In this document: positions 10,110-21,714 of the stretch, one piece after another | How the letters are laid out: each line of letters begins with the position of its first letter | Position numbering within the stretch: the stretch's first letter is position 1 | Origin: Epiperipatus broadwayi | Taxonomy: Eukaryota > Onychophora > Udeonychophora > Euonychophora > Peripatidae | Assembly (NCBI GenBank): GCA_028023455.1 | Contig: JAQFVV010000258.1 | Coordinates: 1,356,501-1,420,500 of the forward strand | Reading direction: 5' to 3' | Length of the DNA: 64,000 nt | The notes under the pieces: generated by a model | What the model saw: only the letters and a program-made list of their open reading frames with translations | Databases searched by the model: none | Told to the model about the DNA's origin: nothing | Made by a program: the position numbers and the translations under genes

Positions 10110-13100
10110 TAAATACAAAATTAAAATTAAACAACTTTTTTAATAAAAAGGCATGAAAAAAAAAGTTATAGCAATCAATAAATTAATAAACAAAAAAAAA
10201 ACCCCAGCGATTAGATTTAAAAATATAACGCGGCCCCAAACATTGTATTGTATTGTTTTTGACTGCCAACAACGCCATCAAGTAGCCAAGTCCAATTACG
10301 TTATAATTACCCACAAAATTACGCACGACAATTTAATAATACTCTGCAGTGCATTATTTTTAATATATAGACTATATTGGAGTGTGTGTGCATAAATGAT
10401 GTTTGAAATAATTGTACATATATTGCATATTATTACGCACCAAATCCAATATTCAAGGTCAGAATCCATGTAAACTTATAATAGTGGGTGAGAGGTAGAA
10501 TGATGACAGAACTAAGGTGAAACTAAGATTTGGATTCAAATCTTACAGCTTCAATACTTAATCTCAAATAAGAAAAAATCAACCTTTTAATAATATTGAT
10601 GTAATAAAAGAAAATAAAGCTTTCTTCATCTGAGCATTCTAAACCTTAGTAGCATAAATATGGATGTAAACAGACACAGGTATCCTTGTATAAAACAATA
10701 TACCAATTACAATTTCATAGTAAATCCAACACTATATAATCGTTTTTTATATAATGCTATTTCCTTCTAAAAAAAATGGTAGCCATATACCTGTTCAATA
10801 AAATTTCATTTTGAGAAGCTATATCAACATTAAAGTATGTATGCCAGTGCTTAGTATTGTTCTACATAACTATTTTTATTACTTTAATGAGCAATTCACC
10901 AGACAACTTTGACACATTTTGTGGGACATTTTAGATCACTTTTTCTGTCTTTCCACTATTGTTATGGGCAGGAGAATCTCAAAATAATATGTCTAAATAT
11001 ACAATTCTTTAATGAGTGAAACACATAATCTAAATACTTCTAAAATATCATAAGAACTGCCGATATGCTAAATTTATCATCATTATTTATTTCTTAATAT
11101 TAAGAACTATGCAGACTCATAATACTTTCATATAAAAAAGTATACTATGACTAAAACTTAGGCATGCAAATAGAGATTGAAAATGTGGCTACACAAAAAA
11201 TCAATTCCATTATTACAGACATTGCAGTGAAATAATCAATATTAATATTTGGTACAAATTTGGATTCAAACATCATAAATGTATATCATCCATAAAAAAA
11301 AAAAAAACAACTTTCCAATAATTGGTCCAGATATATTCATTGCCATTGAATATATTCTTCATGGACAATTATGCTTTAGTTTGATAATTACTCTGTCTTG
11401 GATATAATCTTTTACAATTTCTATTGTCTAGGCCATCATATGTAGTGCTAGCCAAAGTTTTTGCTTGTGCAACTTCTGGATGGATTTGAAAAATCATCAC
11501 AATTTTCATTCTTCCATCAAGAGTATTAATGATTTGTGGAAATGAAGTCATTAAATATACCAATTTATTATTGAAAATTTGTCCACAACTAGAATACTTT
11601 TTGAGAAGTTCTTGGAACACCTGCTGGTTTTGTCTTCCCCAGTCTATTTTGATAAAAGCAATAACTTGGCTCCAGTTTATTTCAATATCCCATGTACCTA
11701 AAGATATGGTTTATCATAACTTTTTTTTCACAATCTCACTTTTTCTCATAAGAATAGATGGCACTTTCTTTGATAAAACTCTCTTTATATAAAATTATCA
11801 AAATTACCCCAAATTCACAACTAAATCAGATTAGCCAAAGAAAATAAACTCTAAAAACACAACATATGGTTTCACTGTTACAAGCAGACTTTTCAATTAT
11901 AAAGACTGAAAGATAACAAATTTATACTAAATATTACTCACAATTCCACTTACATCCCACACATCCTTAATATTAAAAGTTAATTGCTTCAGAATCATAA
12001 ATTTTTAATAGTAGATTCTTTAATTTTTATTTTTATTACATTTCTTTCAAAGAAGACAACCTTAGTCTCATCAAAACTAATATTGTGTGATTATTTAATT
12101 AAACTGAAATCTTTGCTGACTGATGTATTAGAACTGCATTTTTATGCTATAAGTTGATCTTTTTCAACTTTGTATAAATGTATTTCATTTTATTAATAAG
12201 AACCATAACCATTTTTTTTTATATTAAAAGATTTCAGATTCAGTATCTATTGCTGTTGTAAGATATCTGTAGGATGTGATAAGTTTGATCATTTTTCACT
12301 TTTCTAATGCAAGCTGCAACTATTTCACTTCTTCCCATTTTTAATCACTTTTCTTATATTTTGTGTCTATCCTGTTTTCTTTTGTTGTTTCTGGAATAAC
12401 ACTGTAGCTAAATGGCCTCTCCATTTACCTATTTCACAATTTCCTTGAACAATCTACAATTTGCTGTCATATGTGTTAGTTCCTACATAAAAAATAGTTT
12501 TCTTCAGAAAGTGAGGCTCTGGAAATAACAGAAGTCTAGTAAATAATAGCATGAGGGTTGGGTTTCTGACATTTTTTTGCTAGTTTTAAAACTGATTCAT
12601 AAATAAGGATTTTTCTAATTCCTGAAATCAAAATTGGATAGCAATTGCTGATGAACAGATCCATTCAAAATTTTTTCCAGCAAAGAAATTCCTGTAAACA
12701 TGTTTTAACCAGATCAAAAAGATTAAATCATATTCCATGATAATCTCTCCCTTCACCAGTGGTATTTCAAAAATCCAGATGGAAAATATAATATGACGGA
12801 ACAGGATTGAAATATCTCAATTTTTTTAATTGCTGCACTATATATTTTTCTGGAGTTTATATTAACAAAGTATTGATCAAAAAAAAAACAAACTTCTTAA
12901 CATGGCTCTGTTAACCCTACTGACATTGTTAATCACAAACCTGATATAATCACCCAAACAATTAATGTCAATTTACTATAACATTAAAATTAAACACTAA
13001 TTTCGGTATTGTTACATAGAAGAAGTACTTAACTCTATATAACAGACTTCATTTATTTTAATACTTTTTTTTCTTCTCCTTTAGAATCATTTACATAATA

Positions 13101-13628
13101 TTCTCAAATTATTATCCAATTTTTACAAATTTCATACCAACTTCTGATATAAACTGTTAATTATCTATTAATAAGAATTATTTGAAGACCAATAGATTTT
13201 TGTCAGTGAGTGACATGCCAATGATTTCATTAATAAAATTTAATTTACTCACTAATAAATTAATTTCTGGTTTTAATAAATTTGTAAATCCCAATAAAAT
13301 TTACTTTCCTATAATATTTAAGATTCAGATTTAAATCTACAACTTCAACAATAAAATGTAATTCGAGCTATACAACAACTATTTTATATAAATTCTAATA
13401 CTTTTGGTGACTCAAGGCCATTAAAATTTAGGCTGTACTGCTGTTGACTTATGCCAATAAATTTCTTTTTTGTTGAAATTTACTTTCACATTGAAATTTT
13501 TGACATAGCCAATACTATTTTTATTAAAATTCTAAAAATACATTTGTTGATTTACTGCCAATAAACTCCAAGTCATTAACTTGTCATAAAACTGTTTCCT
13601 GCTAAATATAAAAACTAAACATATAAAT
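10110..13628. other. Long A+T-rich stretch without a supported gene
   Basis: The longest opening is on the minus strand at 11369-11697, about 108 codons. It starts after a plausible splice acceptor (tatctttag, read on the minus strand) and ends in TAA. At this base composition one opening of that length per window is expected by chance, and the translation is not recognised. Overlapping frames at 12363-12830 (minus) also look protein-like but contain stops. I therefore call no gene here. Confidence 0.5.
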
Positions 13629-14530
13629 CATCATCATCAACCATTATCAATTCACTGCAGGATGAAGTCTCTCCAAGTTCAACCCATCTTTTCCTATCTT
13701 TAACTTCTCTTCTCCATGTCACCCCTGCACACTTTATTTCATCCATCTCACATGTGGTCTCTTTCTGGGTCTTTTATAATCTCTTGGAATCCAGTTTAAA
13801 ATTTCAATTGTCCATCTATTATCATCTCTTCTAGCAATATGTCCAGCCCAACTCCACTTCAGTATTTTAATTTTTTCAATGAGGTCAGTAACACCTGTTT
13901 GTTCTCTTACCCATACATTGCGTTTTCAATCCCTTCTTGTTACTCCCAACATGCATCTCTCCATACTTCTTTGAATAGTCTGAAGTTTCTGTATTGCTCT
14001 TTTATTAAGTGTCCAAATCTCAGATCCATAAGTAAGAACTGGCAAAACACATTTATTAAAAACCTTCCTTTTCAAACACATAGGCATATTTCCTTTTAGT
14101 ATCAAGTTATTTCTACAAAAAGCACTCCAATGAAGTTTAATTCTATGATTAATTTCATCTATTATATTTCCATCTGTATTAATAATCTGACCAAGGTATT
14201 TGTAATGGTTAGCTTCTTCTAACTCATCATAATCAATCTTTATTTTCATATTTTGAGAAAATCTATTAAACATTATTTTAGTCTTTTTAACATTTATCTT
14301 TAGTCCTACTTTCATCTGATAACTCCTGCAACATTTCCTGTAGCTCTAAAGCATTATTTGCAAAAACAACTACATCATCTGCAAAATCTAAATGACTTAA
14401 ATAATCTCCATTTACTTTCACTCCTTTAGCTTCCCATTTTAATCCACAAAATACTTCTTGCAGCACTGCTGTAAAAAGTTTTAGAGATATGACAATATCC
14501 TGGATCTACACCTTGACGATAAATACTACT
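13629..14530 (-). mobile_element. RTE-type LINE fragment, 3' part of reverse transcriptase
   Basis: Read on the minus strand, the sequence enters in the reverse-transcriptase palm. A conserved catalytic-type FADD (14385-14374) sits in HLDFADDVVVFANNALEL. A 129-codon open segment (14315-13926) continues with KTKIMFN, NHYKYLGQII, NHRIKLHWSAF, VLPVLTYGSEIWTL and QRSMERCMLGVTRRD, the thumb and C-terminal signature of RTE-clade endonuclease/reverse transcriptases. The 3' end is the cactgcaggatgaagtctctcc region near 13650. It is 5'-truncated and lacks the endonuclease. This is the best-preserved RTE piece in the window. Confidence 0.9.
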
Positions 14531-15033
14531 CAGTAAATTAAAATATTCAATTTCAAATTTGATTTGTTCAATACAAAACAGCTATTATAATATTAAATAG
14601 AATATACAAATAAATAATACTCAGTGTATACTAATTTATTTAATTATCCTGAAAGCTTACTGAAATAAAATCTAAATAATCTGTAGCATGTCCTAGTCTG
14701 CCTTTAATATCTTGAGAGTGTAGTGTCTTGGAGGCAGATTATCTTCTATCTTGCTGATTGGTTCCATCTTTCTAGTTGTTTCTATCTTTTATATCTTGGT
14801 CTGTCATCAGATTGTGACTGGCATCTAGAGTACAAAAAGGTTGATTTTAAATATCAATACTAATCTAACATTAATTTAACAAGCAGAGTCTAAAATATGA
14901 TAAACACTATGCAGTTTGGTGCAAGTAATAAAATATCAGACCTTGGAATGTGGGCTCTAAGAGTGAGATCAGTATAAACATTTCCAACACTCAAATTTCT
15001 TATAAACTCTCAAACAATATAATCATTTTAATA

Positions 15034-15211
15034 TTATTATTAAAAACATTAAAACACTAAAGTAATACATGACTATCATTTCTTATGTTTACACAATCTG
15101 TTAAACCTTAGCAATATTCTCCACTATTGTATGGAGTAAATTGCAATATTTTAACAGATTGTTTGAGCATAAGAAATAATCATCATGAGATACTTTAGTG
15201 GTTTAATAATA
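15034..15211. repeat. Foldback hairpin with 60-70-bp arms
   Basis: The left arm (15034-15105) and right arm (15149-15211) are reverse complements over attattaaa, cactaaagta, atttcttatg and acaatctgttaaa. About 43 bp lies between them. The right arm runs directly into the dispersed repeat at 15212-15560, whose usual end it resembles. Confidence 0.75.
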
Positions 15212-15560
15212 CCAATCCTGGCCAAAAGATGTTGCTGACTATGGTTATTAAAAACCCGAAGATCAGATCTATATGACTATAAGAATGAATTAGCTTGGAT
15301 TGAAAACATTGTTCTGTCCAGGCTTATAGCTTTATAGTTAATTAAAAAAGTAAAAAGGTGGCTGCTGGGGAAATGCATTAGATCTAAAGACCTATGTACA
15401 TTACTCTCAGTTCCAAGGTTCCTCACTGATGAAAGCCACAAGCTAGAAACTAGTCTGGAGATATTGGATGAGTAGGCCCTAGATAAGGATTTTGAAGCAC
15501 AAATTTCTAGCATCTATTAATTACTATGGCTCACACTATAGTACAGCGAGTTGTTACTGT
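15212..15560 (+). repeat. Dispersed repeat family R1, copy 1
   Basis: Diagnostic words in order are tggttattaaa, ccgaagatcaga, ggtggctgctgggg, tgcattagatc, gaaactagtctgg, gatattggatgagtaggc and actatggctcacact. The same series occurs at 20790-21720 and 30088-30600. It is non-coding, and its class (SINE or MITE) cannot be set from this window. Confidence 0.7.
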
Positions 15561-15697
15561 TTTAATTAAAAACATTAATGTTTCTATTATTGTTCTCACA
15601 TGTTCATCATATTGTGTGATTTGAATTACAGAATTCATGATTTTTGTTTACATATATAAACACTAGTTGGAACCTCTGCTTACATATAATTAATTAA

Positions 15698-15775
15698 CAG
15701 GTTTCTCTGAGCATAGCTGCTGAGAGATTCCTGACTCCGTTTAAGAAGTCACAGTGCACCACATCACATCACATC
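15698..15775 (+). repeat. Short dispersed repeat, sister of 5690-5765
   Basis: It shares aacaggtttctctg, gctgagagatt, ctgact and the cacatcacatc tail with the copy at 5690. It is non-coding. Confidence 0.6.
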
Positions 15776-17511
15776 ATTAACCAACAGAAATGTCAATCTT
15801 CATACTTAAATTTACTCCTAACATTTTCATCTCTTAAAGTGTTTTCCAATTCTCATCTTAAATTGTTTCACTACTTTTTCTAAAAGTTTGGTAATGTCTT
15901 GTTAAATCAATATTATTTTTTTTATATTAGTAGCAGGGTTAGGATAACGTAGAAAGACGATCAGTCCCATCAATAGCAAAATGTTATTTCAATCTATGCA
16001 GATGTGCAAAATTCAGTGCATTACTAAACATCTTACCAAAACATCAATTTTTACTCAGATTAAATGGCAAATTTACTTATCTAGACAAAAATGTTAGCGA
16101 CTCAGTTTAAGGTGAAAATTGTTAAGCAATTATTAAGATAAAGGAATCTGTACTTTGTATAAAAAATATCAAGCTTCAATATAGTACATGTATAATTATT
16201 TAAAATAAATTCCAAATCCATTTTATTTATACGGTATATTTATAGAATATAGTGTGTGCATTTGATCTATTGCTATCAAATGGAATCATAAATATATCTT
16301 AAATATCCGTCGCTACAGAGTAAAACTATAATTGTGTATATGCAGATTACTGAGTAATATACTTTAAATTATCTAAGAATAACTTTAAAAAGTATGGTGT
16401 AAACCAAGCGTGTTCATTTGTACGGCCTATTAATTCCACTATACATTAAAAAAGACTAACGATAGAATTTTATATATCTTTTCTTATATACAGTCAACAT
16501 TTCATTTAGTTGAGCAATACGCAGTTATTTTTATTTCAAGCAATTTGTTTTTTATAAGCTGTCATCAAAATGAAATGACATTAACATAATAATTATTGAG
16601 GTCTTGGTAATCTAACGGGATTTTATGGGACATCAAAGTCGTTATATAAAATTTCAATAAATTATAAAAACACTCGTTCACAAGCCCCAAACTTGAATGG
16701 TGACATTTATACCACGTAATCCACGTGAAAAGACACATGGTTCAAGTAATACTGCATATAATTTTTATTTTTTTTAAAAAAATACAATATTCTAAATACA
16801 AGAAAATTAAAACTTACTAACAAATATAAGAAGTTATTTATACACGTATATGTGTTAGCTAAACTATATTATTTAAAAAAATATTGATATTGCTTTATTA
16901 AGTTTTACCGGTCTTATCAAAGATGGCGTCTTCCAGTTGATCTTACTTTTTCCATTGGTCTAAAGAGATGTCAAAATAGAAAGTTATGATTATTTGTAAT
17001 TAAACTGTTATGAGTAATTAATAACTATTTTAATTATAGTTTTTATATAAATTTATTTATTTAACGTCTTCAAAAAAATTGTGATTTGATTTCACTTGTG
17101 AGTACCGCATTTGTTTTTAAAAGAATTTCATATTAATAAACTAAGATTACTGTTAGTGCTATTATTTTTTAAAAGTTAACTAAATATGAATTATTTAAAC
17201 AAATTATAAAAGTATTTTTAATACTTTCATATAAATATTAATAACAATTACAATATTAATTTATTTAGCGGACAGATTTTGTTTTAATCAACTAATTATT
17301 AATAAACATAAAGGAATCTAGAAATTTATCTAGGCAATAGATTCACTGGTGATTTTTAAGTTTTTCATTTCTTCCACTTTATTGCATATATCTGACAACC
17401 ACTAACTGTTCATATTTTGTGTTTGACTATAATTATATAAGTCTATCTGTTACGATTATGAATTGCCCTGGAGTTGATGAAATTTTTATAATTTACAATT
17501 CTTTAATCATG

Positions 17512-17523
17512 CCCCCCCCCCCC
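17512..17523. repeat. Homopolymer run (C)12
   Basis: Twelve consecutive C in otherwise A+T-rich DNA. A matching (G)12 run lies at 28452-28463. Confidence 0.9.
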
Positions 17524-17769
17524 GTTTTCTTTTGTAAATTGTTTAAGACATATGTTCATTTATATAGATTTAATGCAATTTTTGATATTAAAAATTTTTT
17601 CAAACCATTTCCCCAGCATTTTTTCCTGCAGGATAATGAAATGATCTGATATGATAAGCAAAAAGATGACTTGAAAATTTCTGATTTAACTAAATACGTA
17701 TATTTGGAGATTATTTATCTTTTTCATGTGTATGGTCATGTGCTACTGTTTTCAGGATGGATTAGATAC

Positions 17770-17825
17770 CTGTAGGGAACTTGAAAGTCTGAGTTTAAAA
17801 CCCTTCTACTTACATTAACTTCATA
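17770..17825 (+). repeat. SINE-like fragment, family S2
   Basis: The sequence gggaacttgaaagtctgag, then a box-B-like region and cttacatta, is shared with 32929-32980. The gaaagtctgagtt part is also in both arms of the 29.2-kb foldback. The box-B-like part here (gagtttaaaaccc) is degraded. Confidence 0.5.
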
Positions 17826-19399
17826 TAGACCATTTACTTGTATTTAAATATTACTGATTTAACTTTGTAGAAAATTCATGTCAACAATAATGAAAAACTT
17901 CTCTTTTCTTAGTGTTAAGCATTTTACTGTTGTTGTTATCTTTCTATTTTATTATTAGCACCTAATAATTTTACTATTTCAGTTTCAAAATTTGTTGTTG
18001 ACGAAGATTTTTAAAAATTCAGTTATAAAACGGTGTTATATATTCTTTCAGATTTTATAAAACTAATTTCCATATCTAACACTTCATTGTTCTTTTTTAT
18101 ATTTCCAGTCCACTGATAATTATTTCATATGTATATATAACTATAGATAGAATAATATATATATATTGGATTGAATGAAATAATAAGAACACCTGTGATA
18201 TCTTTATTAATATGGTGAAAATTCATCAAGAACTTTATTCTATGTGGGATAGAATTACATATCAGTAAAAATTTAAATTACAATATGTACATTATTTTTG
18301 ATTATAAATTTATATGGAAATTGTAGTGATAATTTACTTAATGTACACATTATAAATAATTAAAATAGAAGTGTATCTCCCACTGAATTATATAAACATC
18401 AACAACTTCTATTTCAATTATTTATATTTAAATTATGATTATTTATTATTACATATTATAATTATAAATGTGGATTATTTGGCGATCATATCACATTCCA
18501 TGGTTCATAGTTTACTATCTGATTCAAACATGGTTTCATCTTAAAGTAATTGTATATGAGATACTATGTAGTGGTTACAGTTGTCAGCCTCAATTTCTTA
18601 TTTGTTGATTTGCAATATGATATGAAATTGAATTTACAGAATACTGTATATATTTTGTTAGTAGTAACTATGAATGCTGGGTACTGTTCTATTAGCTCTG
18701 TCAGCCGCTTAATGGCGTTGATGCTATTCAAAAACACAAATATAACATTACCAGGCCACCGGCATAAAAATTAATTTTCCATATCTTTATATATTAATGT
18801 ATGTTAGCATATCTACATTATCAACAAGTTTGATGATTTGTTATTTAGTTGATGATGTGGAATGTGTGAATGTAAATGAGAAGTTGGATGATAGAAATTA
18901 AAATAAGTTCAAAACAATTTTTTCTTCAAATTTTACTCTCACCCTGCTATGTAAGGCGGAACTTATTTGTAAATAAATTAGACAAGTTATATTTATTATA
19001 TATGTATCCTTAATCAAACCAGATATGTATTAATTAATTATGCATTAGAAGGCCAATAGTTATATACATGTCTGCTAATTTAATCTTTGGAATAGAGAGG
19101 TACTGTGTGATCTTTTTCATAGATTTATAGATATTCAATAAGAATCAGATCTATGTGTATAAATAGTTCATGATGAATGCTGGTATAATACCCACATCTA
19201 AATTAATTAAATGTCATTAAGGAAAAAGGGTTTTTTATTCATTTCATAATGGATTGGTTTTTGGTAGCATATTAACATGTGGGATGGTATACCTATATAT
19301 TAATGTTTATAAGGTTGTTTGTCTGTATCTGCAATACTGTATATTACTTGGATTTGTGTGTCTACATTCTTTTATTCCTTTTCGAATTACTTCATCGGC

Positions 19400-19902
19400 C
19401 AATCCTTAGTTACTGGGGATGCCTGGAGTGAACTCCTCCTAAATGGGCCAACCAAAGAAATGGACATAAGCTACTGAAGCATGCTTCATTCCTGAACCTA
19501 GTTCACACTAAGGCTTTTAAAACAAATGGGATTCTGGAGCTGATCTTCTTTTAAAGAGAACACTTTTTCCAAAAAAGGAACGGGACTTGTATAACTGCGA
19601 AATGTTTTTGGACCTCTCCAGTTTCATTGTTTCACTGCACACACATCTCTTGGGATGTAGGAATATGTTGTTGTTCTGTAAAAACGCCACCACTCCAGTT
19701 TCTGTGGATGGCAGTTGGTACAATTTGAATGGCTCAGTTTTGCGGTCAGTCCTTTTATTTGTCGCTGACGTGATCTCATGCAAACATGAGCTGGTTGAAA
19801 TCTTGTTTGTACATACCCTTTTCTAATTTTTTGAAGGGTTCCACATTGAGTAGGGAAGTGTGGTGATGGGTTTACAATTGTTAGGACGTAATAGTAGGTC
19901 AA
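19400..19902 (-). pseudogene. Possible relic of an ISXO2/Merlin-type transposase N-terminus
   Basis: Three overlapping open frames and a lower stop density mark this stretch as once coding or simply less A+T-rich. The minus-strand frame at 19783-19517 contains EPFKLYQLPSTET, VVAFLQNNNIF and KRCVCSETMKLE. That spacing (a FLQ-type helix followed by a CxC...MKL metal-binding-like segment) resembles the N-terminus of eukaryotic ISXO2-like (Merlin) transposases. No catalytic DDE region was recognised downstream. A C-terminal piece of the same kind appears at 54.3 kb. The assignment is weak. Confidence 0.3.
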
Positions 19903-20789
19903 ATGACTTGTAAACTAATTACTTTGATATGCATATTTGAGGAGTTGTGGCAGGCTGAACTCCAGACACTCTCAGACAATACTGTAGTGAACTTTGAACT
20001 GTGAGTATTGGGATAAAGTACTTAACACGAAGCAGTAGCAGGCTAGCCGCCAAAATGCCTTGCAAAATGGCCTCTTTTGCATAGAAATAAAGCCGGAGGC
20101 CATGAAAACACCATATTTATGTGTTTTTGCATAGAAATAATGCCATTAAGTGGCTGACATGAGCCAATAGAACAGTATTGAATGAGATTATGATTATAAT
20201 ATTATTAATGCCTAACAGTAGTGTTTTTTCATTAATGTCATCACATGAATATGAGTAAAAGCTGCAGATTTCCCCAACTTCATTCCATATTTTGCTTCTT
20301 AATCTAATGATTTCTATTATAGTACTTGGGTTGCACTAGCTATCTCATCATTATATGAATGGCATTGTGGTAATGTAGCTAGACTGAAGATTCTGTTTAT
20401 ATTCATTTTCCATTGTGAATTGCACATGCTAATCTTTTGAAGTGAATGGACAGCATAGGTAAGTAACTGCTTCATTGTTTTTATTTTTACACAAATTTAA
20501 ACAGCAATGGTTATCTAGATATGTTATAAATTTCACATGGAATTTAAATTAGATGATTATTATTTTCAAGTGTTAGGTGTCTCAATCATATTTTTAGTTT
20601 TAATTATAATGATTGTTGTGAAAAGTTTATGACATGAAGAATTGTTTAAAATTATAAGACAATATATATTTACATTTACTTGCACAAGACCTGGAATCAT
20701 AACTATTTGAGAGTTGATGGATTATAAGATGCCACCGAACTTTCAGTCTCAAAATTTCATGGGTGAGATTGGAGTTTATAAAAATGGAA
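19903..20789. other. Non-coding stretch with a small local duplication
   Basis: The word ttttgcatagaaataa occurs twice (about 20076 and 20126), flanking a gccggaggccatg segment. Nothing else was recognised. Confidence 0.5.
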
Positions 20790-21714
20790 AGAGCCTATTC
20801 ATCCAATATCCCCAGACTAGTTTCTAGCTTGTGGCCTTCGTCAGTGAGGAGCCTTGGGTCTGAGAGCATTGCACGTAGATCTTAGGATCTAATGCAACCC
20901 TCTCTATTTAACTACAAAACTATGAGAATAAGATTGAAAAAAACTATTATTATCAGTCCAAGCTTATTAGCTCATATAGTCCAATATTATTGTGTTTTCA
21001 ATTTTATTCTCATAGTTTTGTAGTTAAATAGAGATAAAAGGTGGCTGCTGGGGGTTTGCTTTAGATCCTAAGATTTAGGTGCAGTGCTCTCAGATCCAAA
21101 GCTCACTGACAAAGACCACCCTAGATAGGGATTTTACGCACAAGCCTTATGTCATCCATTGATTACTCTGGCTTGCACTGAGTGGCACTACTGTATGGAG
21201 AGTTTTGCCTGTTTTAACAACAGTTATGATCAAGAATAAAAAACAGTGATCATGTGATGTATAGTGGTTTAACACCAATCCTGCTTAGGTTAGTAGTGGC
21301 TATGGTTATTAAAGAACCAAAGACCAAAAATGTATGGGTACTGAACTGAGTTCAGATCTATATGACTAATGAGCTTGCATTGAAAATATTGTGTTTTCAA
21401 TTTTATTCTCGTAGTTTTGTAGTTAAATAGAGATAAAAGGTGGCTGCTGGAGGGTTGCATTAGATCCTAAAATCTAGGTGCAATGCTTTCAGATTCAAAG
21501 TTGCTTACTGACGGATGCCACGAGCCAGAAACTTGTCTGAGGATATTGGATGAGTAGGCACTAAATAGAGATTTTATGCACAAGCCTTCCGGCATTCATT
21601 GATTACTCTGACTTGACTGAGTGGCGCCACTGTATGGAAAGTTTTGCTTGTTTTAATAAAGAGTTATAAGCAAGCATAAGAAACGGTGATCATGTGATGT
21701 TTAGTGGTTTAAAA
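20790..21714. repeat. Cluster of R1 repeats, one inverted and two direct
   Basis: A reverse-oriented part (20790-20940) reads as the reverse complement of the family core (actagtttctagcttgtgg, tgcaaccctct). It is followed by two forward copies, about 20990-21260 and 21385-21714. Both forward copies contain ttttattctc, atagagataaaaggtggctg and tgtatggaaagttttgc or tgtatggagagttttgcc. The first two pieces can pair into a hairpin. Confidence 0.75.

Larger units (their letters stand above)
15776..19380. other. A+T-rich stretch without a supported gene
   Basis: No coding sequence was recognised. Points of note are a YY1-like aagatggcgtctt at about 16920, a run of 12 C at 17512-17523, and a SINE-like fragment at about 17775-17825 (gggaacttgaaagtctgag) that recurs at 32925. 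Confidence 0.5.

Noticed and set aside
12363-12830. Protein-like minus-strand frames (for example IVQGNCEIGKWRGHL and GIRKILIYESVLKLAKK)
   Set aside because: Two different frames of the same DNA look equally convincing, both have stops, and the open lengths are within chance. At most a very old pseudogene.
16913-16960. AAGATGGCGTCTTCCAG as a YY1-type start site of a gene
   Set aside because: The ATG frame ends after four further codons (MASSS-like, then TGA), and no exon could be tied to it. Kept only as an alternative promoter idea for the RING gene.
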